From Isoetes taiwanensis (taxonomy: Eukaryota > Streptophyta > Lycopodiopsida > Isoetales > Isoetaceae), in assembly GCA_021234155.1 (NCBI GenBank), contig JAJEKV010000028.1, forward strand, positions 12,910,134 to 12,974,133: a stretch of 64,000 nt of DNA, in the 5' to 3' direction. The notes beneath the pieces are model-generated. The model worked only from the letters and a program-made list of their open reading frames with translations. It was not told where the DNA came from and searched no databases. Positions 1 to 11,261 of the stretch are shown piece after piece. Position numbers and translations under genes: made by a program. How positions within the stretch are numbered: the stretch's first letter is position 1; every line of letters begins with the position of its first letter.

Positions 1-2892
1 GGGTCTAATCTAGCCAAGTCCATACTCCTAACTCTCGGCCACTTAACCGAAGCTAGAGAAATTACGTCACCGGCACTACCCAGGCCCTAAACCAAATGAG
101 TCCAACAAGAATACTAAATAAGCTCAATATTTGTCTGAAGCTGTACATTACTTTCACATTCAGGCTACCTAGTAGAGGGCTGATTTCTCAAGCCCCAAAA
201 CTATGAGTCCTTAATGAAAAAACTCACATAAGCGATTCTTAAGCACATCTCAATACTTAACATTTAGGGATATTTAGTCGAGGGCTGATTTCTCAAGCCC
301 CAAAACTATGCATCCTTAATGAAAAGTAGTTGAGACAAATTCTAAAGCATACGTACAAAGTAGAGAGCAAATTGCAAAGTAGACTTATCTTGAAAGTGTA
401 TAGTTTAAATAATAACTTGTAAAACGTATAGCATACAGTTACATTTTTTTCGTAATTCCATAACCTTCCATGTTAACGCCAACCCTGGTAGCAAAAACAG
501 AGACAATTGGAGGAGAGAACCCGTACCTGCAGCCAATCATGCAAACGTTAGCAGTAATCCCGGTAACGATGCAAGGGCCAAAAGGTACATTGGGTCTCTC
601 AGCTTATCGCTGATCACCAATTGTATCCTTTTGCCTTGAGTTAGTTTTAACAAGAAAGAGAGATGGAAATATAACTTAAGAATCTTTTCAAATTTAAAAG
701 CTGCAGTATGCAGCATATTTATACAACCTATTTGCTTTATGCACTTTTTATGCAAACAAGGTGTAGCCATCATAAATAGTGAACCGATTTTAAATCGTAG
801 TCATCATTTTGATCCTTAAATGCTTAAAGCATATAACCTTAAAAGTCCATAACTATATGTTTATGTTTCAAATTACTAGAGCAAACGGACTGTAATAACC
901 TTTTTTAGCAGTCCAGATATGTTTTGAAGCTCCATTATCCAAGTACGAGAGTTAAAGTTTGCTCGATTATTTGCAAGACCTGATTATGATAGCTCCTTTC
1001 ATGTAAGCGCCTTGTTTTCTCAGATAATATTGGCTAGATTGTTTCTCCAGCTAGCAGGCCATGCCATTCAATCCAGGCATCACAAGGTCTATATTAGCAT
1101 GGATCCAGAAAAAATCCCTGAAGCAGCATCATATTTGTATGGCCCTGTATGTACAGATCTGGAATTTGTATCAGAATAAGCATAATAGAGCCACCATCTG
1201 CTGTTATGGTATGGCGGTAACAGCCATAATTTCCATCTTATCTATTTATGCCAGAGTAAAAAAATACCTGTAAAGCTCCAACACAGAGCAAATCGATGGT
1301 AATGACTGCTCCTAAGAGCGAATCGGCCAGTACCGCCTTCAACAAAATGTATGGCTTTCATTTTTTGCTGAATTCGGATCATGAAGCAAGCTCTGCCGAC
1401 TAGGCTCATGAGGAGCTTGTTTTCAAAAATCCGAAAGATGGCATATCCAAAAAAGCCTTTAAGGCTTGCAAAAGCCAAATCGGCCATGACAAAAAGCCAG
1501 CATGCCATGTTTGCAACCGAAGCGGTGACTCGACGAATCAATGCTAGTATAAAATATCAGAGAACAAATGGATTCTGTACCAAAACAGACTTGCTACAGA
1601 CACATCGATTTCCAGATTTGCATAAAGCTTCTGTCTTGCATAAGTCTGCAGTCATCTTGGCTTCCCATAAATCCGACCAGCCCATTTTCGGCATGGGATG
1701 ACCACGTTTCATGTTTCTTCTGCTATAACAAGCAGATTCGATCTGTCTCAGCCCTTTTAGGGCGGCCATTTAGGCGCAACAGGGAGTTGAAACCCTAAAT
1801 CGATTTATGCAAAAGACCGTCACAATTTTCCAAGGTAATTTGGCATACGTATGCTACACAATTCACATTGTGGAAAAGATGTCCCCATTTCCGTTAAAGG
1901 AAACTATAGTCTCAGCTTTTGTATCTTGCCCAATTAATGATATCTATCATAGGATCTTTAACCAAGTAAATCCTATAGGAACAAGACATCATATCATATA
2001 CATGTCTTATCATGCTATAGCTTTAAGCCTAAAGCTTAAAGATGTCATATCATATCGTGCATGTAGGTTCATGCATGCAAAACTTTTTACAAAAGCCACC
2101 ACTTGGCAAGCATGGCATGTCCCAACATTATATGCCTTTATAAAAATTACACGTACCATAGCCAAGTTGACCATAGTGCCTTTTGCATTTTTGCATGTTA
2201 TGCACCCAATTTATTGCATTAAATGTACCTTGCTTTATTAGCAAAGCAACATCTTGTACATGAGCTCTACTTTCACACTAGTTTAGCCATTGAAACAAAT
2301 ATTCCAACATGCGTTTCCACCTATTCCATTGGATACCAAATAGTTTGGCCATGGAACCATATAGCTCAAAATTAAAATTTTGGCAATTATTCTGCACCAC
2401 TTTTATTCCATTTTAAGCATTCCTAGGCCCGAATCAAATGTCAAAGCCACATTAAAGGCATGGCCAAATTGAACATAAGGAATTGTTTTTGTCAATTTTG
2501 TTTAACAAAGCCTAAGCATATAGCCAAGGTCTCCAAATTATTTTTCTTGCCATATTCATTGCAGTATGCAAGGCAGGGGAGCATTCCGCCCTCGACAAGT
2601 CCGTCAATTACTATCATCAATTTTGTTGACCCTAGCCAAGATGTGCATGTAATGGCCAATGTCTATGCGACCATAAATATCCAAGGAAAGTCTGCCTTAA
2701 ATAAAGTCTGGACGCTATGCAAAAAGCTCCAGATAAAACATAGCTCTAGTAATTTGAGCGTATGCAATAAAGGAGACAACATAGCTCTTAGTATTTTGAG
2801 CCAGTGTTGTGAGAGTACTTGACCTCTCCTACAGCGGTATGAGCTTCACAAGTGCTGTAACTAGCTCTTGTGTTGCAACCGTCTCCAACCTG
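1..2892. other. AT-rich non-coding DNA, no supported gene
   Basis: No gene is supported here. Open frames are short, lack recognisable domains and overlap each other on both strands. One structure is visible: a segment of about 50 bp (near 170-222) recurs about 106 bp downstream (near 276-326), both copies carrying a motif reading agggctgatttctcaagccc. This is a local partial duplication. The rest is AT-rich sequence with no recognised motif. Confidence 0.5.
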
Positions 2893-3047
<155 letters not shown>

Positions 3048-3066
3048 AAAAAAAAAAAGAATTCTT

Positions 3067-3114
3067 GCGGTATAAATCTATACCGCGAGACTTCCTGCGG
3101 TATAAATTTATACC
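3067..3114. repeat. Two perfect short palindromes next to the AT tract
   Basis: Positions 3067-3086 can form GCGGTATA-AATC-TATACCGC, an 8 bp stem with a 4 nt loop. Positions 3099-3114 form the perfect 16 bp palindrome GGTATAAATTTATACC. A related half site recurs near 3866-3880. They may be part of a small foldback element or simply expand with the neighbouring AT repeat. No function is assigned. Confidence 0.6.
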
Positions 3115-4382
3115 CTTTTTTTTTATATGTACAAATATGTGAACGTATATATATTAAATATATATATATATTAAGATGTATAAGATGTATATAGATATAT
3201 ATATACATAAAATATGTAGTCCAGGAGTATAAGTTTATATCGTGCAAAATCTTGTGGGGTCTTTCTTGCTCCCAAAGGTTTTTGCAACTTAATACTGTTG
3301 AAATAACACACTCAAGGGATAATTTTATGCGATTTTTCTTAGTTTTTAGTTCAAAAAGTTCTAAAATAGTTCTAGATTCTCCGACATTGTAATGCAATGT
3401 TAGAGCATAAATTAGTCGAATCCCGTTGTTATTTTATTTTTTTTCTCTACACACATGCTAACTTCACTTTTTAGGCAGCTCAAAAGCTGCTACTAAAAGG
3501 CAAAGGACCCCAAAATGTTATGGAGACACATGTGTTCAACGAGAAGGAAACTACGTAGTTTGTCCATAGGGGTGCGAGGAGTAGCAACCCTCAAAAGTTT
3601 ACCTATTTCTTTGCAAGCGGACAAAAAAAGCAAGATAGACAAATACTTCTCTGTGGAGAAATGTGCGTGGCGCCCACTTCGCTCTGGATGATGGAATTGT
3701 CTTTCAAGACTCTCAACATTGACAAGGAGCTTGACTATCTTCTCAACAACACTATATTGTGGATTGGTATTGTGCAAGCCCAAAGACATGATGAATACAT
3801 CTCCAGAGAACAACAAAGAAGGCCATGTAATCACAGGAGCTTCACTACTTCAACTTCGTTTCCTCGGTATAAATTTATCTCGGCATCGTCGGTTGGAACT
3901 TCAACTAATTGCATGATTTCGTGGATATATTACCATTTGTAACACCATATGATGCAAAAACAATAATTTTTCATTCAAGCAGTTTGTTCAACTGTCTCCC
4001 AATGTCTTTTAAGGTCAATTAGGATGTTTAGCCAAAATGGTTGTGAAATAACAAATTTTTTGTCTTCTATAACAGCCAATATAAACGTTCTAAGGGATAA
4101 GATACAAAAGCGTCTAATTTTTTCATATGAGTTTGCCCCATAATAAATCTTTGGCTTTCGTAGTGGTCCTTTTCCCCTCTAAAATGAGATATTTTTCTTT
4201 GTTGTTCTTCTCCTTAATGTTAAGTCTTCCTAAAATGTCTGTTTTCATGAGCAGTTTTATAAATCTTTAGACACAAGATAGTAAAAGAGTCCTTTTTAGG
4301 GGTATTTTAGAATTTTGTAAATTTTTAGAAGGAATCTTTCAAACGCACTTCTTAAATAAGTGCGTTTCATTTTAAACCTTGT
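3115..4382. other. Non-coding DNA, no feature recognised
   Basis: Contains AT-rich sequence and short overlapping open frames (the longest about 110 codons, minus strand near 3493-3834) without a domain, splice pattern or repeat partner that I recognise. I see no gene in it. Confidence 0.4.
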
Positions 4383-4812
4383 TTCTAGCAGATGCAATCC
4401 AGGAAATGATAACCAAGCATCGAGAAGCACACAAAGAAAGAGGGCTTATAATATGAAAGGCGAGACATTGAAGCCCACAAACGCTCAGCTAAAAGTTGAT
4501 TAATAACGACTCATCCTCGCACGGCCATGAAGCCAGTCATAAGCAGAGTGCTGGTACTAATAGAAACTAAGAAAAGCCTTCAGAAAAGGCTACAATATAC
4601 CAGCGTGATGTGCTAGTAGCGCCCTTGTGGGAGCTCGCTTATGCTACATCAGTCCAGGGGCCTTAGGGCACAAGGGACAATAATTCTATTCTATTCTACT
4701 CTATTCTATTCTACTCTATTCTATTCTATTCTATTCTACATGTATATAGTATAATCATGTAATCTTTTTTCATGAAGTATTTCTATTTATGTACCTTCAA
4801 AAAAAAAAAAGT
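4383..4812 (+). mobile_element. Probable retroposon 3' region with (TTCTA)n and CCTTC-A(n) ends
   Basis: A non-coding stretch ends in a pentanucleotide array, (TTCTA)n with a few ACTCTA variants, at 4683-4738. About 55 bp further on comes a second end reading taccttc followed by an A run at 4800-4810. The CCTTC-poly(A) ending is the same as the 3' ends of the LINE near 18990-19006 and of the retroposon near 43495-43515. This suggests one or two nested retroposon tails. The 5' limit is a guess. Confidence 0.4.
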
Positions 4813-5639
4813 TTTGTACAAAATTTTAGGCAAGTACATGTAATCTTCTTCATATAGTCTTCAGATCACATCCAAAACACTTTGACCAAAGGAAATAGGA
4901 GGTATAAGTTTCTAATTGTGGTATAGTTTGAGTCAAAGGTGGATAGACTAGATGCTTTGGCATAGCTCGATTGTGGGGCAGTGCTTGACGGATAGTGCAT
5001 TCACTTATAGGCATGCAATTCTCAGAATCAAGCTTGAGCATTCTAGATCTATTGGAGTGATTGATGAATGTGAGATTTCTTCTGGACCAATCACAAAATG
5101 CTTCATCCTTAGGATTTTGTTTAAGGAAGTTTCTTGCAAAGTTGCCTTAATCTCAATGCCAAACCACATGCTTCAGTAATATTGGGTCTGCCTTAGTTAA
5201 CTCGAGTTACACAGCTAATAAATTGACAGATGTCTAGATCATTCATGTTCTTGATCCTACCTCAATATCTAGTTCATCTTTGGTCCCTGCTCTAGAGCTA
5301 CATCTACTCCAGTTTATGTATCATCTCTTGCCTATAATTCAGTCCTCGTTCTTGCCTCTGTTCTTATTCTAGTTCCTAATTCAGCCACAGTTCTAGTTTT
5401 TGCTCCGAATCTTGACCCTGATTGCTCATGATTTGGTTTCTGATATTCTAGCTCTATTCCTTATTTTCTTAAATCTTGTTCCAGCTCCAAACTCACCACC
5501 TCTACAACCTCTAGTTTTTATATAGACTTCTTTGTCTAAACAATGCTCTCCTTTTCATATCTCAAAGATATCTCTTCACGAGTTTATTAAAGTCGATAAG
5601 CGAGAACCCAGTTCAGTATTTGCAATCTAGCTTGATCCT
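4813..5639. other. Unassigned sequence leading into a gypsy relic
   Basis: No intact coding region. The plus strand from about 5210 has a C/T-rich, codon-like texture leading into the reverse-transcriptase relic that follows, so part of it may be decayed upstream pol of the same element. I cannot identify a protease or gag motif in it. Confidence 0.3.
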
Positions 5640-5945
5640 CAGCTCTCCACCTATAAAGTCTACTCCAAGACTTCCAAATAAATACTAGGACTTGGTTGAT
5701 GTTTATAATAAAGCTAGCAAGCTTCCAGACTATTGTTCCTATAATTGTCCTATTGATTTGCATCCAAGGATGGCGCCACCATAGGGTCCGATATATGGCC
5801 TATCACTAGCTGAGTTGGAGGCTCTGTGTACATATATTGAAAAGATCCTATCTTCTTTGTGAAGGAGATAGATAATTCTCTACATCTTATTATCAATTAT
5901 AGTGGTCTTAACAAGATTAGCATAAATAAGCCCTATTGAAGATTA
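5640..5945 (+). pseudogene. Ty3/gypsy reverse-transcriptase relic (N-terminal part)
   Basis: Conceptual translation of this strand, allowing stops and frame breaks, gives the order typical of the start of a plant Ty3/gypsy reverse transcriptase. There is a DLVDVF-like segment, then an LPDY-like segment and an ID(L)HP segment, then GPIY.LS..ELEAL, and finally a segment resembling the conserved RGLNKIT motif (here SGLNKIS). Stop codons interrupt it and the catalytic palm region is absent. It is a dead fragment of an LTR retrotransposon. No LTRs were found around it. Confidence 0.7.
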
Positions 5946-6155
5946 TATCAGAGGTACATTTGCATACAAATCAAATCCCATACCCAGCATTTTGTCCCAA
6001 ATAGTGGGAGGACCCATTTGTTCTTCCAACATTCCTCGAGCATTGTATAAAGGACCAAGGGTTTCATCCTCCGGTAAATGTTCTATCGAATCCTCAAAAG
6101 CATCATCGTAAGTTCCATATACTTTTTGGGTATCTTTTTTTTTAGCTCCGGCGAC
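5943..6155 (-). CDS. Possible orphan exon, acidic, unknown protein
   Basis: The minus strand has about 64 uninterrupted codons from a plausible acceptor (ending ACCAG, near 6156) to a TAA at 5943-5945. The deduced peptide begins with a lysine cluster. It continues with the acidic stretch TYDDAFEDSIEHLPEDETLG and a Trp/Met-rich end (IWDKMLGMGFDLY). The amino-acid make-up is more protein-like than that of neighbouring frames. I do not recognise the family, and no partner exon was identified. It could be an exon fragment carried by a transposon. Confidence 0.3.
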   Translation of the reverse strand, partial: VAGAKKKDTQKVYGTYDDAFEDSIEHLPEDETLGPLYNARGMLEEQMGPPTIWDKMLGMGFDLYANVPLI

Positions 6156-7540
6156 TGGTTAGCAGAGAACCCAACAACAAATTTCATAACCAATTCATAA
6201 CCTGAGATAAAAGATACATGGAAAGAGCTTATGTGTATTACCTCCCTCTGTGACATTCGAACAGAAGAGGCGAAGAGAATGTAGTTGCGAGGATCTGCTA
6301 GAACGTTCTAAAAGCGACCTCAAGCCTTGCTCGCCCTGCCTCCAAAGTGTCCGAGTAATCTGCCGTTAAAACTCAAAACAAAATTTAGAGAAGCCCCATT
6401 TGATGCGCTCAAGCTTTGCATGCCCCGGAGAAGAAAAAAGGAGGATGAAACAAGCGGGAGGAAGCCAAAAAAATAGAAAACAATGTGAAGAAAAGCAAGA
6501 AAAAGAATAAGATGTTATGTGCCATGGCTATGAAGGCAGACTCGCCAGATTTGAGCTACAGATTGAGGCTTCAAGTAGAAAAAGAAATGCGCTTCGAGTA
6601 GAAAAAGAAATGCTCTTCTTCTGGCACTGCAAATTCGACACTGTCGCAGTATGTTCGGTCCTCCTACTCCCTTTCTACCGTGAAAAACCACGAAGAAACG
6701 ACGTTTAAAATCTGCCCTGGCGTGGAAAAGTTACGAAGAAGCGGTGTTTAAAAATCTTTATACGCCTCTAACATGAGTCTATTTAGCCACATGGCATGAT
6801 TTAGGTCGTCCATGTGCCCGGGACAAATCTGGGCCATCCAGCGGGGTGCAGGGACATTGCCGCGATCTCAGCCGTCGATCGGGTTGACAGACCGACGCCA
6901 CTGTTTTATAATATATAGGAGGATTTATTATTAGAATATTAGGTATTTATCCTTTATATTTTGGCTACATTTGGAATCTATTGTATTCATATTTGATTTG
7001 TAGGGGGTCACCATTGGGTATTTTGCCATTTTGTAGGGTTTAGAGTATTTTTATACACTGAATATTTTAAACTTAGGGTTTCCAAGCTGGTGGCTAGAAT
7101 TTTGTATTTTTAGCACGCGCGATATGATTCTCTTAATCAATGGCCGGGGATTAACGATAAAGAAGAAATGCCACAATAATAGAAACAAATTCGCAAAATA
7201 CCCTTTTTTTTTCTAGAAAAGAGGGCCAATGCAGGAAGCACTCATGTATAAAAGGGCACCAAATCACAACCCCAAAACAATTATGCCCTAGGTAAGTTAA
7301 TTAATTTCTTTAAGTGAGGAAAAACACCACCTTGAAGAAAGTAGCGAGTTTGTGGCAACCACCAAGGACGATAGTGATTTAACACTTACAAGAGAAACTC
7401 GTCCAATGTGATATCTCTAAAACCATCTTGGATGGATGTTTTTACTGCAGTATTGGGTCTCTCTCTGCTCCATTCAACCTTGAAGAAAGTAGCGACTTTG
7501 TGTCAACCACTAAGGATGAGTGATTTAACATTAACATTTC
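6156..7540. other. Non-coding DNA, no feature recognised
   Basis: No gene supported. The stretch holds an A/G-rich segment (about 6420-6520), AT-rich DNA (6900-7200) and a short repeated phrase about CTTGAAGAAAGTAGCGA(G/C)TTTGTG near 7332 and 7480. The latter suggests a local duplication reaching the 3' flank of the oxidoreductase pseudogene. Confidence 0.35.
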
Positions 7541-9324
7541 TTAAGACAAGAGAAACTCGTCCAATATGATATCTCTAAAACCATTTTGGATGGCCACAAT
7601 GAGTTGGGTCTTTCTGCTCCACTCAACCCACTTCCTTTCACTTTGTCCACCATTCTTTATCCTCTTCACCAATTTTGCAAATTCAGCTACCATGAGAGCT
7701 TCTTGGGGGATTTCATTCTTCACATCCAACTTATCCTCCTTCAGGCGCCAACCCAGCTCATTAAACTGGCCTTCGCTTAGGCTGGATTCACATGCACCAT
7801 CGCGACCTTCACCATCATGTAAAATGCCATGCCATTTTACGCCCACCATCGCCCGCCATCACAAATTTACAAAGGGTATAACAGGGCCCCTCTCCGACCG
7901 TCGCCCGCCATCACAAATTTACAAAGGGTATAACAGGGCCCCTCTCCGACCATTGTTGCATGTGAACCGGCTCTTAGCACGGTCACCTGTGCCACGTCAT
8001 CACGGAATGGAATAGGAAAATCATCCACCTGGATTGTGGCATTGGTACCTTGGAACACTAGCCTCATTGTCACATGAGTTGTAAAGGAGCAAGTGAACAT
8101 TGCAGTTTTCCCATCATGCCATGTCAAGGTAGCTCCACAACTCAGTATTATTCCTGCAGAATTCTTCTCAGTCCCTGGGGTAGCCCTCACACTGTGAGGA
8201 AGCTTGTAATTTACTGCCCATAAGAAGGCTCTCATACAGTACCATCCTAAATCCCCAAGAACACCAAGAGAGTCTAACCCAGGCTTCACCCTTATGTTTT
8301 CTGTCAGAAATGATGGTGATATACTATTTGCATTGAAGCAGACGACTGAATGGATCTGCATGCGCCACAAAAATGGTTCTGTTAGCGAGATTTTGCATTT
8401 GATCAGAATATGCCTGAATAAGGTTGGCCATGGCAGACATCCCAAATGTCAATTTCATTACTTACACATGGTTTAAAGAGATCGTCTAGTTCTAAAGGAC
8501 AGAACAACAAGATATCTAGTTACTCATAGGTCTTTCCATTTGAACAGAGTATGCCTGAATAAGGTTTCCCATAGTGAAAGATCTTTTCATTACTTACTCA
8601 AGTTTTAAAGAAAGCATGTAATTCTGAAAATATTATTAGCTATTCAATGTGCGTATGTAGTTCTGAAGATATATTGTCAGCTCTTCAATCTCCTGCATGA
8701 TAAAAAAAAATCTACCAGCACATCATTGTAGTAAAAAAGCCAAGTTTTTATTCGAGCCTGGAAAAGGAACATATTTCTGAGATCATTATAGAATTCACAC
8801 AACAACAGAATATGTGATTTATTTTCCAACGACTCAAAATATATTGGAAGATGCGTACCTCCTTTAACGTACCGAAAAGAACATTATCTTCAAGAAGATT
8901 TCTTATGCGCTCAGTCCTAGGATGATGCATCCACATGGTTCCATCCATATATTGCAATCCATTCTTCTCAATTGCATCCAGCATAACATCCAAATCCTTC
9001 AAGCATTCTGCAGGAGGTTTTTCAAGCAAAATATGCTTTCCTTTTCAGCCACCTTGGGAACCCATTCTAAATGAAGGCCAGTAGGCAGAGGCATATAGAC
9101 AGCATCGACATTTTCATCATCAATTAGCTCGGCATAGCTTCCATAGATTCTGGCATCAGAAGGAAAATTATTTTGGGAAGCGAAATCGTGGGCTTTTGAA
9201 AGGGATCTAACTTACTAGCAAGGGCATCGAGACGAGCGCCAGGGGCTTTGATAATGGCGCTTGAAACTTTTCGGGCAATATTGGCACAGCCTAAGATGCC
9301 GAATCTGATCTCCATATCTGCCAT
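7541..9324 (-). pseudogene. Gfo/Idh/MocA oxidoreductase pseudogene (paralogue of the gene at 55159-56592)
   Basis: This is a decayed copy of the intact two-exon gene at 55159-56592. Exon 1 (about 9324 to 8859) starts with the Rossmann motif FGILGCANIARKV and keeps the EKPP and DGTMWMHHPRT motifs. Frameshifts after the first 35-40 residues and again before the EKPP motif break it. The intron is retained: GT at 8858-8857 after a KE codon pair, and acceptor AG at 8357-8356. Exon 2 (8355 down to 7541) keeps GWYC, SCGA.LTWHDG, TCSFTTH and ILDEFLLS, but is split at about 7780-7973 by a MITE. Because the intron is kept at the same position, the copy arose by DNA duplication, not by retrotransposition. 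It cannot encode a functional enzyme. Confidence 0.93.
7780..7973. mobile_element. MITE inserted in the oxidoreductase pseudogene
   Basis: A 194 bp insertion interrupts exon 2 of the pseudogene relative to the intact paralogue. Its ends are imperfect inverted repeats sharing TTCACATGCA. It is flanked on both sides by TTA (7777-7779 and 7974-7976), the target duplication favoured by PIF/Harbinger elements. A longer CTTAG match is also possible. Inside, a 52 bp unit beginning CGCCCGCCATCACAAATTTA is present twice (from 7850 and from 7902). It has no coding capacity. Superfamily assignment is tentative because the inverted repeats are imperfect. Confidence 0.75.
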
Positions 9325-9860
9325 GGGAGAGCTTTGCGTACTCAACGGTAAAAATCAGGTCAAGGGCATGCCGCAGCTGAATGCAATTTGGTGGGAATAC
9401 ATATGGGGGAATTTATATGCGCCATCGTGCCTCACTACGAGCAGATGCTCCTTCGTGCCACAGATGCTCCTTGGATTGGAGCAGATGCTTCTTCCTCTTT
9501 TTACCTGTGCACCCGGTGATGAAGAATGCACGATTCAAATAGCATTAAATATTTTTATGGGAGGACCCATCTCTTTTTTTATGGGTGGCATGACGTAAAA
9601 ATACTATTTATCTATCTTCTTGTACCCCGCCATTGCATCCTGGCATATTCCACAGAATATCTCCACATCTGCAATCCTGGCCCTCGAGCCCAGCATTTGA
9701 CTGAGTCAAATGCTCATGTCTCTATTATTTAGGGTCTTGCAAACTTTGGGCAATCAGCTGAATACACATTTGACCCCACAAAAATACAACAGTTACACAG
9801 CTATAGTGATAGTGAAGGCAAAAAAACAAGACAGAAGCGATCGATCAGCTAAGAAACTAT
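9325..9860. other. Upstream region of the pseudogene, with a SINE-like CTAT tail
   Basis: No gene is seen. Near 9586-9622 the phrase TGGCATGACGTA followed by an A-rich CTAT-type tail closely matches 36455-36492. It looks like the 3' end of a dispersed short retroposon family. Confidence 0.4.
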
Positions 9861-10072
9861 AGGGAATTGTTTGCACTAGAGCTACAAAATAACTATGATA
9901 TCAAGGACGTCATCCTTGGACAAATTTAATGATCACCTATATCCTAAGTATTCTTATTGTCTTCTTAGGGAATTGTTTAGCACTAGAGCTACAAAATAAC
10001 TATGATATCAAGGACGTCATCCTTGGACAAATTTAATGATCACGTATATCCCAAGTATTCTTATTGTCTTCT
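9861..10072. repeat. 106 bp direct tandem duplication
   Basis: A unit beginning agggaattgtttgcactaga at 9861 is repeated from 9967 with only a few changes, giving two head-to-tail copies of about 106 bp. It contains no gene. The copies are nearly identical, so the duplication looks recent. Confidence 0.9.
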
Positions 10073-11133
10073 GCGTACACATTGAATGACTACAATTGAA
10101 TATATCATTATTGACTAATATCGCCAAATTTGTCAGGTCATCATTACACAACTTTTGCTTGTAAACATGAGCTCATTGGTACTGGCCTCACAAATTCCAA
10201 CTAACTTGCCATAGGGATAATCAAAATGGGTTAAACGATAACCTTTTTGTCCAAAGCAAATTGAAAATCATAATTTAAAGTAAGTTTCATGTCTAATCTG
10301 CCAAACAAGGTTGCCAAGATCTCCTTAGCATCACCTTATTTTGTTGGTGTATTTTGTAAAGCGGGAATAGTGAGATACTATAAGATTTCCAACAAACGTG
10401 CTTAATGGTGTGAATTTCGTACAGGTAGTGTACAATTATCAAAGGGAGAAAAACTCGCTAGCCTATGTCGCCCCTTGTTTGAATATCCACAATATCAACT
10501 TGCAAACAAACAAATTGCAAAGAAAGGCCCTGTGAAGCAGTACTTAAAATAATTTTTAAATTTTAAAAATTTGCCATGGAGCGTATCTAGTGCCTGCAAA
10601 TTAAGTAATGTATATTAGAGTAGCGCATGAACATGACAGCCTGGAACATCATTCACCTGATAAATTTGGGAACCACATAAAATGAACATGACAGATTTGC
10701 ATTCACAGACACGAGTATGAATTATAGAATACCAAAAATCTATTATAAATTAAAGAATCCGTAAACATGCAAAGTAACAGAATCATCCAACAGTTGGGAA
10801 GTAACACTTGTAGGGTTAAAATTCAAATACCAATTTGCATGCACGTCAGCTAGAGATTGTAATGCAAAAAATCAAGGAGATAATTGGTATAGTGCAAATG
10901 GAAAATAGAGAAATGGTGCTGCATATACATTTTTTGCATTCAAAGAATCCGAACATGGATATAAATTGGCATTCCTTGACATCTTTATAATAGGAGACTA
11001 GAATTTGAATCGATATAAATTTTATAACATATTCATAATAGAAAACTAGTCATAGAAGAGATCCTTATGCTTGAGGTCCAAGAAATAGCATATAGACCAG
11101 CTGCAGAGTACCAAATTGTGCACAAGAATCACC
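10073..11133. other. Non-coding DNA, no feature recognised
   Basis: AT-rich sequence without convincing open frames, inverted repeats or LTR ends. The last 14 bases (about 11134-11147) are the left target-site duplication of the LINE. Confidence 0.45.
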
Positions 11134-11261
11134 ATCTCAAACTGCAGTAAAACCCGATGGTACCCGGGTGGGAGATGGATGCGCCCTAGGGTTTCTGCCA
11201 GAAGGCTGCTTTACGTTTGTGTTCATATCTTGGGCTATAAACCTCGGATTACGGTGTTTTT

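Noticed and set aside
1807-2241. A 144-codon plus-strand frame
   Set aside because: AT-rich, Ile/His/Lys/Thr-rich composition without domains, and no initiation or splice support.
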